A stretch of 24,213 nucleotides of DNA from Utricularia gibba. Taxonomy: Eukaryota; Streptophyta; Magnoliopsida; Lamiales; Lentibulariaceae. A model generated the notes under the pieces. It did no database searches. It worked only from the letters and a program-made list of their open reading frames with translations, and was not told where the DNA came from. The stretch is taken from positions 1-24,213 of the forward strand of contig NEEC01000207.1 in NCBI GenBank assembly GCA_002189035.1, given 5' to 3'. Position numbers and translations under genes: made by a program. Of this stretch, positions 1 through 11,623 are shown piece by piece. Numbering within the stretch: position 1 is the first letter of the stretch; every line of letters starts with the position of its first letter.

Positions 1-2
1 TC

Positions 3-1056
3 TTGCATAACATGCAGATCCTTGCTCTTCATAGCACACGTTGGGAAGCCTTTTCGAGCTCCAAGTATTATAATTTGGAGTTACGTTTGTCCGATAACTG
101 TGGACATATTAAAAACAAGCCACAACGAAAAGTGTCTTAGGTGTCCTTTCTTGGTGGCTGCGTCTAAGAATGTGCTTCTCGTTCTCGACATTGATGCAAA
201 TGGGATACACGGCAAAAGAATCAAATAGCCACTAGAGACATGGTGTATGGGAATGGTGCATCAAGAATCAGAAGTATCATAGCAACTAATTGAATCAATC
301 AACAGCCAAAACATATGGTGTCAAACTTCATCGGATATGCGATCAAGATGGAAAAAAGTCACATGTTACATCATGAATTTCGTGGCATCACTTATCCAAC
401 ACTGTTATACACTCTGGATATGCGTAAATATTTATTTTTAATGAATCCGTGCACGTGTGATTTTTAGGATGCACCCCGAATGATGATGCGCAATGAAATG
501 ACTACGTCGCACATCCTGGTCCGCGAAGCACCTCTTGCATAACATGCAGATCCTTGCTCTTCATAGCACACTGTTGGGAAGCCCTTTCGAGCTCCAAGTA
601 TTATAATTTGGAGTTACGTTTGTCCGATAACTGTGGACATATTAAAAAAGGGCCACAACGAAAGGTGTCTCACGTGGCATTCCGTGGTGACTGCATTTAA
701 TAATGTGCTTCATGTTCTCGAAATTGATGCGAACAACATACAAGGCAAAAGAATCAAATAGCCACTAGAGACATGGTATACGGGAATGGTGCATCAAGAA
801 TCAGAAGTATCATAGCAACTAAATGCATCAACATATGGTGTCAGAATTCATCTACTATGCGATCAAGTTGGAAAAAAGTCACATGCTACATCATGAATTT
901 CGTGGCATCACTTATCCCAACACTGTTATACACTCTGGATATGCGTAAATATTTATTTTTAATGAATCCCGTGCACGTGTGATTTTTAGGATGCACCCCG
1001 AATGATGATGCGCAATGAAATGACTACGTCGCACATCCTGGTCCGCGAAGCACCTC
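3..1056 (+). repeat. A-B dimer 1 (1,054 bp)
   Basis: The A half (3-534) lacks a T in ACACGTTGGG and a C in AAGCCTTTT, and reads TTATCCAACA where other copies have CCC. Its 3' end is B-like. The B half (535-1056) is 522 bp because CCCTTTT is shortened to CCCTTT. Confidence 0.93.
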
Positions 1057-2111
1057 TTGCATAACATGCAGATCCTTGCTCTTCATAGCACACTGTTGGG
1101 AAGCCCTTTTCGAGCTCCAAGTATTATAATTTGGAGTTACGTTTGTCCGATAACTGTGGACATATTAAAAACAAGCCACAACGAAAAGTGTCTTAGGTGT
1201 CCTTTCTTGGTGGCTGCGTCTAAGAATGTGCTTCTCGTTCTCGACATTGATGCAAATGGGATACACGGCAAAAGAATCAAATAGCCACTAGAGACATGGT
1301 GTATGGGAATGGTGCATCAAGAATCAGAAGTATCATAGCAACTAATTGAATCAATCAACAGCCAAAACATATGGTGTCAAACTTCATCGGATATGCGATC
1401 AAGATGGAAAAAAGTCACATGTTACATCATGAATTTCGTGGCATCACTTATCCCAACACTGTTATACTCAGGATATGCGTAAATATTTATTTTTAATGAA
1501 TCCGTGCACGTGTGATTTTTAGGATGCACCCCGAATGGTGATGCGCAATGAAATGACTACGTCGCACATCCTGGTCGCGAAACACCTCTTGCATAACATG
1601 CAGATCCTTGCTCTTCATAGCACACTGTTGGGAAGCCCTTTTCGAGCTCCAAGTATTATAATTTGGAGTTACGTTTGTCCGATAACTGTGGACATATTAA
1701 AAAAGGGCCACAACGAAAGGTGTCTCACGTGGCATTCCGTGGTGACTGCATTTAATAATGTGCTTCATGTTCTCGAAATTGATGCGAACAACATACAAGG
1801 CAAAAGAATCAAATAGCCACTAGAGACATGGTATACGGGAATGGTGCATCAAGAATCAGAAGTATCATAGCAACTAAATGCATCAACATATGGTGTCAGA
1901 ATTCATCTACTATGCGATCAAGTTGGAAAAAAGTCACATGCTACATCATGAATTTCGTGGCATCACTTATCCCAACACTGTTATACACTCTGGATATGCG
2001 TAAATATTTATTTTTAATGAATCCCGTGCACGTGTGATTTTTAGGATGCACCCCGAATGATGATGCGCAATGAAATGACTACGTCGCACATCCTGGTCCG
2101 CGAAGCACCTC
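1057..2111 (+). repeat. A-B dimer 2 (1,055 bp)
   Basis: The A half is 1057-1588 and the B half 1589-2111. The 3' end of A is mixed: A-like TTATACTCAGG and GAATGGTG, but B-like TAATGAATCCG and AGGATGCACCCC. It also reads TGGTCGCGAAAC instead of TGGTCCGCGAAGC. Confidence 0.93.
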
Positions 2112-2703
2112 TTGCATAACATGCAGATCCTTGCTCTTCATAGCACACTGTTGGGAAGCCCTTTTCGAGCTCCAAGTATTATAATTTGGAGTTACGTTTG
2201 TCCGATAACTGTGGACATATTAAAAACAAGCCACAACGAAAAGTGTCTTAGGTGTCCTTTCTTGGTGGCTGCGTCTAAGAATGTGCTTCTCGTTCTCGAC
2301 ATTGATGCAAATGGGATACACGGCAAAAGAATCAAATAGCCACTAGAGACATGGTGTATGGGAATGGTGCATCAAGAATCAGAAGTATCATAGCAACTAA
2401 TTGAATCAATCAACAGCCAAAACATATGGTGTCAAACTTCATCGGATATGCGATCAAGATGGAAAAAAGTCACATGTTACATCATGAATTTCGTGGCATC
2501 ACTTATCCCAACACTGTTATACACTCTGGATATGCGTAAATATTTATTTTTAATGAATCCGTGCACGTGTGATTTTTCGGATGCACCCGAATGATGATGC
2601 GCAATGAAATGACTACGTCGCACATCCTGGTCCGCGAAGCACCTCTTGCATAACATGCAGATCCTTGCTCTTCATAGCACACTGTTGGGAAGCCCTTTTC
2701 GAG

Positions 2704-2725
2704 CTCCAAGTATTATAATTTGGAG
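2704..2725. other. Dyad symmetry in the shared segment (example copy)
   Basis: The arms CTCCAA and TTGGAG flank a 10-bp AT-rich centre, giving a 22-bp imperfect palindrome. It was intact in every monomer I checked, including the scrambled copy at 18922, for example at 59-80 in the first monomer. It could extrude a small cruciform or bind a dimeric protein. No function can be assigned. Confidence 0.8.
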
Positions 2726-3081
2726 TTACGTTTGTCCGATAACTGTGGACATATTAAAAAAGGGCCACAACGAAAGGTGTCTCACGTGGCATTCCGTGGT
2801 GACTGCATTTAATAATGTGCTTCATGTTCTCGAAATTGATGCGAACAACATACAAGGCAAAAGAATCAAATAGCCACTAGAGACATGGTATACGGGAATG
2901 GTGCATCAAGAATCAGAAGTATCATAGCAACTAAATGCATCAACATATGGTGTCAGAATTCATCTACTATGCGATCAAGTTGGAAAAAAGTCACATGCTA
3001 CATCATGAATTTCGTGGCATCACTTATCCCAACACTGTTATACACTCTGGATATGCGTAAATATTTATTTTTAATGAATCC

Positions 3082-3091
3082 CGTGCACGTG
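3082..3091. other. Overlapping CGTGCACG and CACGTG palindromes (example copy)
   Basis: CGTGCACG (3082-3089) overlaps CACGTG (3086-3091), and the combination recurs near the 3' end of essentially all monomers. A-type 3' ends read GGTGCACGTG, which changes the first base of the 8-bp palindrome but keeps CACGTG. B has a second CACGTG in its divergent block (2783-2788). CACGTG is the G-box/E-box core, but with no gene nearby a regulatory role is not supported. Confidence 0.6.
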
Positions 3092-3168
3092 TGATTTTTA
3101 GGATGCACCCCGAATGATGATGCGCAATGAAATGACTACGTCGCACATCCTGGTCCGCGAAGCACCTC

Positions 3169-3703
3169 TTGCATAACATGCAGATCCTTGCTCTTCATAG
3201 CACACTGTTGGGAAGCCCTTTTCGAGCTCCAAGTATTATAATTTGGAGTTACGTTTGTCCGATAACTGTGGACATATTAAAAACAAGCCACAACGAAAAG
3301 TGTCTTAGGTGTCCTTTCTTGGTGGCTGCGTCTAAGAATGTGCTTCTCGTTCTCGACATTGATGCAAATGGGATACACGGCAAAAGAATCAAATAGCCAC
3401 TAGAGACATGGTGTATGGGAATGGTGCATCAAGAATCAGAAGTATCATAGCAACTAATTGAATCAATCAACAGCCAAAACATATGGTGTCAAACTTCATC
3501 GGATATGCGATCAAGATGGAAAAAAGTCACATGTTACATCATGAATTTCGTGGCATCACTTATCCCAACACTGTTATACACTCTGGATATGCGTAAATAT
3601 TTATTTTTAATGAATCCGTGCACGTGTGATTTTTAGGATGCACCCCGAATGATGATGCGCAATGAAATGACTACGTCGCACATCCTGGTCCGCGAAGCAC
3701 CTC
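3169..3703 (+). repeat. Monomer A, reference copy (535 bp)
   Basis: This copy is used as the description of type A. In order it holds: the invariant first segment shared with B (3169-3283), including the CTCCAA/TTGGAG dyad; the A version of the 95-bp divergent block (3284-3378, beginning CAAGCCACAACG and ending GGGATACAC); a shared stretch; an A-only insertion ending AGCCAAAAC (3472-3480); the A words CAAACTTCATCGGATATG and AAGATGG; and a 3' part (about 3571-3656) that varies between A copies. In this copy that 3' part is close to B (TTATACACTCTGG, TAATGAATCCG, AGGATGCACCCC). A has no EcoRI site. It is non-coding. Confidence 0.93.
3472..3480 (+). other. A-only insertion relative to B (example copy)
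   Basis: AGCCAAAAC between CAAC and ATATGG is present in A and absent from B, where CATCAAC joins ATATGG directly. With the adjoining TTGAATCAATCAAC difference it accounts for most of the A-B length gap. It is bounded by AAC repeats, so slippage or short-repeat deletion can remove it, as seen in the A copy at 13741. Confidence 0.8.
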
Positions 3704-4226
3704 TTGCATAACATGCAGATCCTTGCTCTTCATAGCACACTGTTGGGAAGCCCTTTTCGAGCTCCAAGTATTATAATTTGGAGTTACGTTTGTCCGATAA
3801 CTGTGGACATATTAAAAAAGGGCCACAACGAAAGGTGTCTCACGTGGCATTCCGTGGTGACTGCATTTAATAATGTGCTTCATGTTCTCGAAATTGATGC
3901 GAACAACATACAAGGCAAAAGAATCAAATAGCCACTAGAGACATGGTATACGGGAATGGTGCATCAAGAATCAGAAGTATCATAGCAACTAAATGCATCA
4001 ACATATGGTGTCAGAATTCATCTACTATGCGATCAAGTTGGAAAAAAGTCACATGCTACATCATGAATTTCGTGGCATCACTTATCCCAACACTGTTATA
4101 CACTCTGGATATGCGTAAATATTTATTTTTAATGAATCCCGTGCACGTGTGATTTTTAGGATGCACCCCGAATGATGATGCGCAATGAAATGACTACGTC
4201 GCACATCCTGGTCCGCGAAGCACCTC

Positions 4227-5281
4227 TTGCATAACATGCAGATCCTTGCTCTTCATAGCACACTGTTGGGAAGCCCTTTTCGAGCTCCAAGTATTATAAT
4301 TTGGAGTTACGTTTGTCCGATAACTGTGGACATATTAAAAACAAGCCACAACGAAAAGTGTCTTAGGTGTCCTTTCTTGGTGGCTGCGTCTAAGAATGTG
4401 CTTCTCGTTCTCGACATTGATGCAAATGGGATACACGGCAAAAGAATCAAATAGCCACTAGAGACATGGTGTATGGGAATGGTGCATCAAGAATCAGAAG
4501 TATCATAGCAACTAATTGAATCAATCAACAGCCAAAACATATGGTGTCAAACTTCATCGGATATGCGATCAAGATGGAAAAAAGTCACATGTTACATCAT
4601 GAATTTCGTGGCATCACTTATCCCAACACTGTTATATACTCAGGATATGCGTAAATATTTATTTTTAACAATCCGTGCACGTGTGATTTTTCGGATGCAC
4701 CCGAATGGTGATGCGCAATGAAATGACTACGTCGCACATCCTGGTCCGCGAACACCTCTTGCATAACATGCAGATCCTTGCTCTTCATAGCACACTGTTG
4801 GGAAGCCCTTTTCGAGCTCCAAGTATTATAATTTGGAGTTACGTTTGTCCGATAACTGTGGACATATTAAAAAAGGGCCACAACGAAAGGTGTCTCACGT
4901 GGCATTCCGTGGTGACTGCATTTAATAATGTGCTTCATGTTCTCGAAATTGATGCGAACAACATACAAGGCAAAAGAATCAAATAGCCACTAGAGACATG
5001 GTATACGGGAATGGTGCATCAAGAATCAGAAGTATCATAGCAACTAAATGCATCAACATATGGTGTCAGAATTCATCTACTATGCGATCAAGTTGGAAAA
5101 AAGTCACATGCTACATCATGAATTTCGTGGCATCACTTATCCCAACACTGTTATACACTCTGGATATGCGTAAATATTTATTTTTAATGAATCCCGTGCA
5201 CGTGTGATTTTTAGGATGCACCCCGAATGATGATGCGCAATGAAATGACTACGTCGCACATCCTGGTCCGCGAAGCACCTC
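4227..5281 (+). repeat. A-B dimer 5 (1,055 bp)
   Basis: The A half is 4227-4758 and the B half 4759-5281. The A 3' end is mostly A-like (TTATATACTCAGG, TAACAATCCG, TTCGGATGC, GAATGGTG). CGCGAACACC lacks the G found elsewhere in CGCGAAGCACC. Confidence 0.93.
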
Positions 5282-6336
5282 TTGCATAACATGCAGATCC
5301 TTGCTCTTCATAGCACACTGTTGGGAAGCCCTTTTCGAGCTCCAAGTATTATAATTTGGAGTTACGTTTGTCCGATAACTGTGGACATATTAAAAACAAG
5401 CCACAACGAAAAGTGTCTTAGGTGTCCTTTCTTGGTGGCTGCGTCTAAGAATGTGCTTCTCGTTCTCGACATTGATGCAAATGGGATACACGGCAAAAGA
5501 ATCAAATAGCCACTAGAGACATGGTGTATGGGAATGGTGCATCAAGAATCAGAAGTATCATAGCAACTAATTGAATCAATCAACAGCCAAAACATATGGT
5601 GTCAAACTTCATCGGATATGCGATCAAGATGGAAAAAAGTCACATGTTACATCATGAATTTCGTGGCATCACTTATCCCAACACTGTTATACACTCTGGA
5701 TATGCGTAAATATTTATTTTTAATGAATCCGTGCACGTGTGATTTTTCGGATGCACCCGAATGATGATGCGCAATGAAATGACTACGTCGCACATCCTGG
5801 TCGCGAAGCACCTCTTGCATAACATGCAGATCCTTGCTCTTCATAGCACACTGTTGGGAAGCCCTTTCGAGCTCCAAGTATTATAATTTGGAGTTACGTT
5901 TGTCCGATAACTGTGGACATATTAAAAAAGGGCCACAACGAAAGGTGTCTCACGTGGCATTCCGTGGTGACTGCATTTAATAATGTGCTTCATGTTCTCG
6001 AAATTGATGCGAACAACATACAAGGCAAAAGAATCAAATAGCCACTAGAGACATGGTATACGGGAATGGTGCATCAAGAATCAGAAGTATCATAGCAACT
6101 AAATGCATCAACATATGGTGTCAGAATTCATCTACTATGCGATCAAGTTGGAAAAAAGTCACATGCTACATCATGAATTTCGTGGCATCACTTATCCCAA
6201 CACTGTTATACACTCTGGATATGCGTAAATATTTATTTTTAATGAATCCCGTGCACGTGTGATTTTTAGGATGCACCCCGAATGATGATGCGCAATGAAA
6301 TGACTACGTCGCACATCCTGGTCCGCGAAGCACCTC
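5282..6336 (+). repeat. A-B dimer 6 (1,055 bp)
   Basis: The A half (5282-5814) has a mixed 3' end: B-like TTATACACTCTGG, A-like TTCGGATGC, and TGGTCGCG missing one C. The B half (5815-6336) is 522 bp because CCCTTTT is one T short. Confidence 0.93.
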
Positions 6337-7392
6337 TTGCATAACATGCAGATCCTTGCTCTTCATAGCACACTGTTGGGAAGCCCTTTTCGAGCTCCAA
6401 GTATTATAATTTGGAGTTACGTTTGTCCGATAACTGTGGACATATTAAAAACAAGCCACAACGAAAAGTGTCTTAGGTGTCCTTTCTTGGTGGCTGCGTC
6501 TAAGAATGTGCTTCTCGTTCTCGACATTGATGCAAATGGGATACACGGCAAAAGAATCAAATAGCCACTAGAGACATGGTGTATGGGAATGGTGCATCAA
6601 GAATCAGAAGTATCATAGCAACTAATTGAATCAATCAACAGCCAAAACATATGGTGTCAAACTTCATCGGATATGCGATCAAGATGGAAAAAAGTCACAT
6701 GTTACATCATGAATTTCGTGGCATCACTTATCCCAACACTGTTGTATACTCAGGATATGCGTAAATATTTATTTTTAACAATCCGTGCACGTGTGATTTT
6801 TAGGCTGCATCCCGAATGTGATGCGCAATGAAATGACTACGTCGCACATCCTGGTCCGCGAAGCACCTCTTGCATAACATGCAGATCCTTGCTCTTCATA
6901 GCACACTGTTGGGAAGCCCTTTTCGAGCTCCAAGTATTATAATTTGGAGTTACGTTTGTCCGATAACTGTGGACATATTAAAAAAGGGCCACAACGAAAG
7001 GTGTCTCACGTGGCATTCCGTGGTGACTGCATTTAATAATGTGCTTCATGTTCTCGAAATTGATGCGAACAACATACAAGGCAAAAGAATCAAATAGCCA
7101 CTAGAGACATGGTATACGGGAATGGTGCATCAAGAATCAGAAGTATCATAGCAACTAAATGCATCAACATATGGTGTCAGAATTCATCTACTATGCGATC
7201 AAGTTGGAAAAAAGTCACATGCTACATCATGAATTTCGTGGCATCACTTATCCCAACACTGTTATACACTCTGGATATGCGTAAATATTTATTTTTAATG
7301 AATCCCGTGCACGTGTGATTTTTAGGATGCACCCCGAATGATGATGCGCAATGAAATGACTACGTCGCACATCCTGGTCCGCGAAGCACCTC
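6337..7392 (+). repeat. A-B dimer 7 (1,056 bp)
   Basis: The A half is 6337-6869 and the B half 6870-7392. The A 3' end is mostly A-like (TTGTATACTCAGG, TAACAATCCG, GGCTGCATCCC). GAATGTGATG has lost a base at the column where A has G and B has A. Confidence 0.93.
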
Positions 7393-8449
7393 TTGCATAA
7401 CATGCAGATCCTTGCTCTTCATAGCACACTGTTGGGAAGCCCTTTTCGAGCTCCAAGTATTATAATTTGGAGTTACGTTTGTCCGATAACTGTGGACATA
7501 TTAAAAACAAGCCACAACGAAAAGTGTCTTAGGTGTCCTTTCTTGGTGGCTGCGTCTAAGAATGTGCTTCTCGTTCTCGACATTGATGCAAATGGGATAC
7601 ACGGCAAAAGAATCAAATAGCCACTAGAGACATGGTGTATGGGAATGGTGCATCAAGAATCAGAAGTATCATAGCAACTAATTGAATCAATCAACAGCCA
7701 AAACATATGGTGTCAAACTTCATCGGATATGCGATCAAGATGGAAAAAAGTCACATGTTACATCATGAATTTCGTGGCATCACTTATCCCAACACTGTTA
7801 TACACTCAGGATATGCGTAAATATTTATTTTTAACAATCCGTGCACGTGTGATTTTTAGGCTGCATCCCGAATGGTGATGCGCAATGAAATGACTACGTC
7901 GCACATCCTGGTCCGCGAAGCACCTCTTGCATAACATGCAGATCCTTGCTCTTCATAGCACACTGTTGGGAAGCCCTTTTCGAGCTCCAAGTATTATAAT
8001 TTGGAGTTACGTTTGTCCGATAACTGTGGACATATTAAAAAAGGGCCACAACGAAAGGTGTCTCACGTGGCATTCCGTGGTGACTGCATTTAATAATGTG
8101 CTTCATGTTCTCGAAATTGATGCGAACAACATACAAGGCAAAAGAATCAAATAGCCACTAGAGACATGGTATACGGGAATGGTGCATCAAGAATCAGAAG
8201 TATCATAGCAACTAAATGCATCAACATATGGTGTCAGAATTCATCTACTATGCGATCAAGTTGGAAAAAAGTCACATGCTACATCATGAATTTCGTGGCA
8301 TCACTTATCCCAACACTGTTATACACTCTGGATATGCGTAAATATTTATTTTTAATGAATCCCGTGCACGTGTGATTTTTAGGATGCACCCCGAATGATG
8401 ATGCGCAATGAAATGACTACGTCGCACATCCTGGTCCGCGAAGCACCTC
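7393..8449 (+). repeat. A-B dimer 8 (1,057 bp)
   Basis: The A half is 7393-7926 and the B half 7927-8449. The A 3' end combines TTATACACTCAGG (half B, half A) with TAACAATCCG, GGCTGCATCCC and GAATGGTG. Confidence 0.94.
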
Positions 8450-9506
8450 TTGCATAACATGCAGATCCTTGCTCTTCATAGCACACTGTTGGGAAGCCCT
8501 TTTCGAGCTCCAAGTATTATAATTTGGAGTTACGTTTGTCCGATAACTGTGGACATATTAAAAACAAGCCACAACGAAAAGTGTCTTAGGTGTCCTTTCT
8601 TGGTGGCTGCGTCTAAGAATGTGCTTCTCGTTCTCGACATTGATGCAAATGGGATACACGGCAAAAGAATCAAATAGCCACTAGAGACATGGTGTATGGG
8701 AATGGTGCATCAAGAATCAGAAGTATCATAGCAACTAATTGAATCAATCAACAGCCAAAACATATGGTGTCAAACTTCATCGGATATGCGATCAAGATGG
8801 AAAAAAGTCACATGTTACATCATGAATTTCGTGGCATCACTTATCCCAACACTGTTGTATACTCAGGATATGCGTAAATATTTATTTTTAAAATCCGGTG
8901 CACGTGTGATTTTTCGGATGCATCCCGAATGGTGATGCGCAATGAAATGACTACGTCGCACATCCTGGTCCGCGAAGCACCTCTTGCATAACATGCAGAT
9001 CCTTGCTCTTCATAGCACACTGTTGGGAAGCCCTTTTCGAGCTCCAAGTATTATAATTTGGAGTTACGTTTGTCCGATAACTGTGGACATATTAAAAAAG
9101 GGCCACAACGAAAGGTGTCTCACGTGGCATTCCGTGGTGACTGCATTTAATAATGTGCTTCATGTTCTCGAAATTGATGCGAACAACATACAAGGCAAAA
9201 GAATCAAATAGCCACTAGAGACATGGTATACGGGAATGGTGCATCAAGAATCAGAAGTATCATAGCAACTAAATGCATCAACATATGGTGTCAGAATTCA
9301 TCTACTATGCGATCAAGTTGGAAAAAAGTCACATGCTACATCATGAATTTCGTGGCATCACTTATCCCAACACTGTTATACACTCTGGATATGCGTAAAT
9401 ATTTATTTTTAATGAATCCCGTGCACGTGTGATTTTTAGGATGCACCCCGAATGATGATGCGCAATGAAATGACTACGTCGCACATCCTGGTCCGCGAAG
9501 CACCTC
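8450..9506 (+). repeat. A-B dimer 9 (1,057 bp)
   Basis: The A half is 8450-8983 and the B half 8984-9506. The A 3' end is A-like (TTGTATACTCAGG, CCGGTGC, TTCGGATGCATCCC, GAATGGTG), but TTTAAAATCC is shorter than the full A form TTTAACAAATCC. Confidence 0.94.
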
Positions 9507-10564
9507 TTGCATAACATGCAGATCCTTGCTCTTCATAGCACACTGTTGGGAAGCCCTTTTCGAGCTCCAAGTATTATAATTTGGAGTTACGTTTGTCCGA
9601 TAACTGTGGACATATTAAAAACAAGCCACAACGAAAAGTGTCTTAGGTGTCCTTTCTTGGTGGCTGCGTCTAAGAATGTGCTTCTCGTTCTCGACATTGA
9701 TGCAAATGGGATACACGGCAAAAGAATCAAATAGCCACTAGAGACATGGTGTATGGGAATGGTGCATCAAGAATCAGAAGTATCATAGCAACTAATTGAA
9801 TCAATCAACAGCCAAAACATATGGTGTCAAACTTCATCGGATATGCGATCAAGATGGAAAAAAGTCACATGTTACATCATGAATTTCGTGGCATCACTTA
9901 TCCCAACACTGTTGTATACTCAGGATATGCGTAAATATTTATTTTTAACAATCCGGTGCACGTGTGATTTTTCGGATGCATCCCGAATGGTGATGCGCAA
10001 TGAAATGACTACGTCGCACATCCTGGTCCGCGAAGCACCTCTTGCATAACATGCAGATCCTTGCTCTTCATAGCACACTGTTGGGAAGCCCTTTTCGAGC
10101 TCCAAGTATTATAATTTGGAGTTACGTTTGTCCGATAACTGTGGACATATTAAAAAAGGGCCACAACGAAAGGTGTCTCACGTGGCATTCCGTGGTGACT
10201 GCATTTAATAATGTGCTTCATGTTCTCGAAATTGATGCGAACAACATACAAGGCAAAAGAATCAAATAGCCACTAGAGACATGGTATACGGGAATGGTGC
10301 ATCAAGAATCAGAAGTATCATAGCAACTAAATGCATCAACATATGGTGTCAGAATTCATCTACTATGCGATCAAGTTGGAAAAAAGTCACATGCTACATC
10401 ATGAATTTCGTGGCATCACTTATCCCAACACTGTTATACACTCTGGATATGCGTAAATATTTATTTTTAATGAATCCCGTGCACGTGTGATTTTTAGGAT
10501 GCACCCCGAATGATGATGCGCAATGAAATGACTACGTCGCACATCCTGGTCCGCGAAGCACCTC
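9507..10564 (+). repeat. A-B dimer 10 (1,058 bp)
   Basis: The A half is 9507-10041 and the B half 10042-10564. The A 3' end is A-like with TTAACAATCCGG, one A short of the full A form, and TTCGGATGCATCCC. Confidence 0.94.
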
Positions 10565-11623
10565 TTGCATAACATGCAGATCCTTGCTCTTCATAGCACA
10601 CTGTTGGGAAGCCCTTTTCGAGCTCCAAGTATTATAATTTGGAGTTACGTTTGTCCGATAACTGTGGACATATTAAAAACAAGCCACAACGAAAAGTGTC
10701 TTAGGTGTCCTTTCTTGGTGGCTGCGTCTAAGAATGTGCTTCTCGTTCTCGACATTGATGCAAATGGGATACACGGCAAAAGAATCAAATAGCCACTAGA
10801 GACATGGTGTATGGGAATGGTGCATCAAGAATCAGAAGTATCATAGCAACTAATTGAATCAATCAACAGCCAAAACATATGGTGTCAAACTTCATCGGAT
10901 ATGCGATCAAGATGGAAAAAAGTCACATGTTACATCATGAATTTCGTGGCATCACTTATCCCAACACTGTTGTATACTCAGGATATGCGTAAATATTTAT
11001 TTTTAACAAATCCGGTGCACGTGTGATTTTTCGGCTGCATCCCGAATGGTGATGCGCAATGAAATGACTACGTCGCACATCCTGGTCCGCGAAGCACCTC
11101 TTGCATAACATGCAGATCCTTGCTCTTCATAGCACACTGTTGGGAAGCCCTTTTCGAGCTCCAAGTATTATAATTTGGAGTTACGTTTGTCCGATAACTG
11201 TGGACATATTAAAAAAGGGCCACAACGAAAGGTGTCTCACGTGGCATTCCGTGGTGACTGCATTTAATAATGTGCTTCATGTTCTCGAAATTGATGCGAA
11301 CAACATACAAGGCAAAAGAATCAAATAGCCACTAGAGACATGGTATACGGGAATGGTGCATCAAGAATCAGAAGTATCATAGCAACTAAATGCATCAACA
11401 TATGGTGTCAGAATTCATCTACTATGCGATCAAGTTGGAAAAAAGTCACATGCTACATCATGAATTTCGTGGCATCACTTATCCCAACACTGTTATACAC
11501 TCTGGATATGCGTAAATATTTATTTTTAATGAATCCCGTGCACGTGTGATTTTTAGGATGCACCCCGAATGATGATGCGCAATGAAATGACTACGTCGCA
11601 CATCCTGGTCCGCGAAGCACCTC
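10565..11623 (+). repeat. A-B dimer 11 (1,059 bp), full A-type 3' end
   Basis: The A half (10565-11100) carries what looks like the undiluted A 3' end: TTGTATACTCAGG, TAACAAATCCGG, TTCGGCTGCATCCC and GAATGGTG. The copy at 16811 has nearly the same 3' end (with TTATACTCAGG). The B half is 11101-11623. Confidence 0.94.

Larger units (their letters stand above)
2112..3168 (+). repeat. A-B dimer 3 (1,057 bp)
   Basis: The A half is 2112-2645 and the B half 2646-3168. The A 3' end has B-like TTATACACTCTGG with A-like TTTTTCGGATGC, and one C less in GCACCCG. Confidence 0.94.
2646..3168 (+). repeat. Monomer B, reference copy (523 bp)
   Basis: This copy is used as the description of type B. It shares the first segment with A, then carries the B version of the divergent block (2761-2855, with AGGGCCACAACG, TCTCACGTGGCATTCCG and GCGAACAACATACAA). 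It lacks the A-only insertion, reading AAATGCATCAACATATGG, and has the B words CAGAATTCATCTACTATG and AAGTTGG. The EcoRI site at 2956-2961 and the GTATAC in GGTATACGGG are B-specific. GC is about 41%, and I count about 20 CpG. Copies at 3704, 4759, 6870, 7927, 8984, 10042, 11101, 12161, 13218, 16288 and 17345 are also 523 bp, and I saw no differences between them by eye. It is non-coding. Confidence 0.94.
3169..4226 (+). repeat. A-B dimer 4 (1,058 bp)
   Basis: The A half is 3169-3703 and the B half 3704-4226. The A 3' end is B-like except for AATCCGTG, which is one C short of the B form AATCCCGTG. Confidence 0.94.

Noticed and set aside
2754-2780. CENP-B box-like sequence on the minus strand (TTTCGTTGTGG)
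   Set aside because: Only the TTCG part fits; the later essential A and CGGG positions do not match.
3061-3100. Phased A/T tracts causing DNA curvature
   Set aside because: The two T5 runs (3068-3072 and 3095-3099) are 27 bp apart, about 2.6 turns, so not in helical phase; no regular ~10-bp series was seen.
3095-3104. Telomere-like TTTTTAGG
   Set aside because: A single copy per monomer followed by ATGC, never in tandem; not a telomeric array.
2646-3168. Internal ~175-bp subrepeats within the monomer
   Set aside because: Only short shared words (TCATAGCA, GCATCAA, ATGGTG) at irregular distances were found by eye; no convincing three-fold structure.
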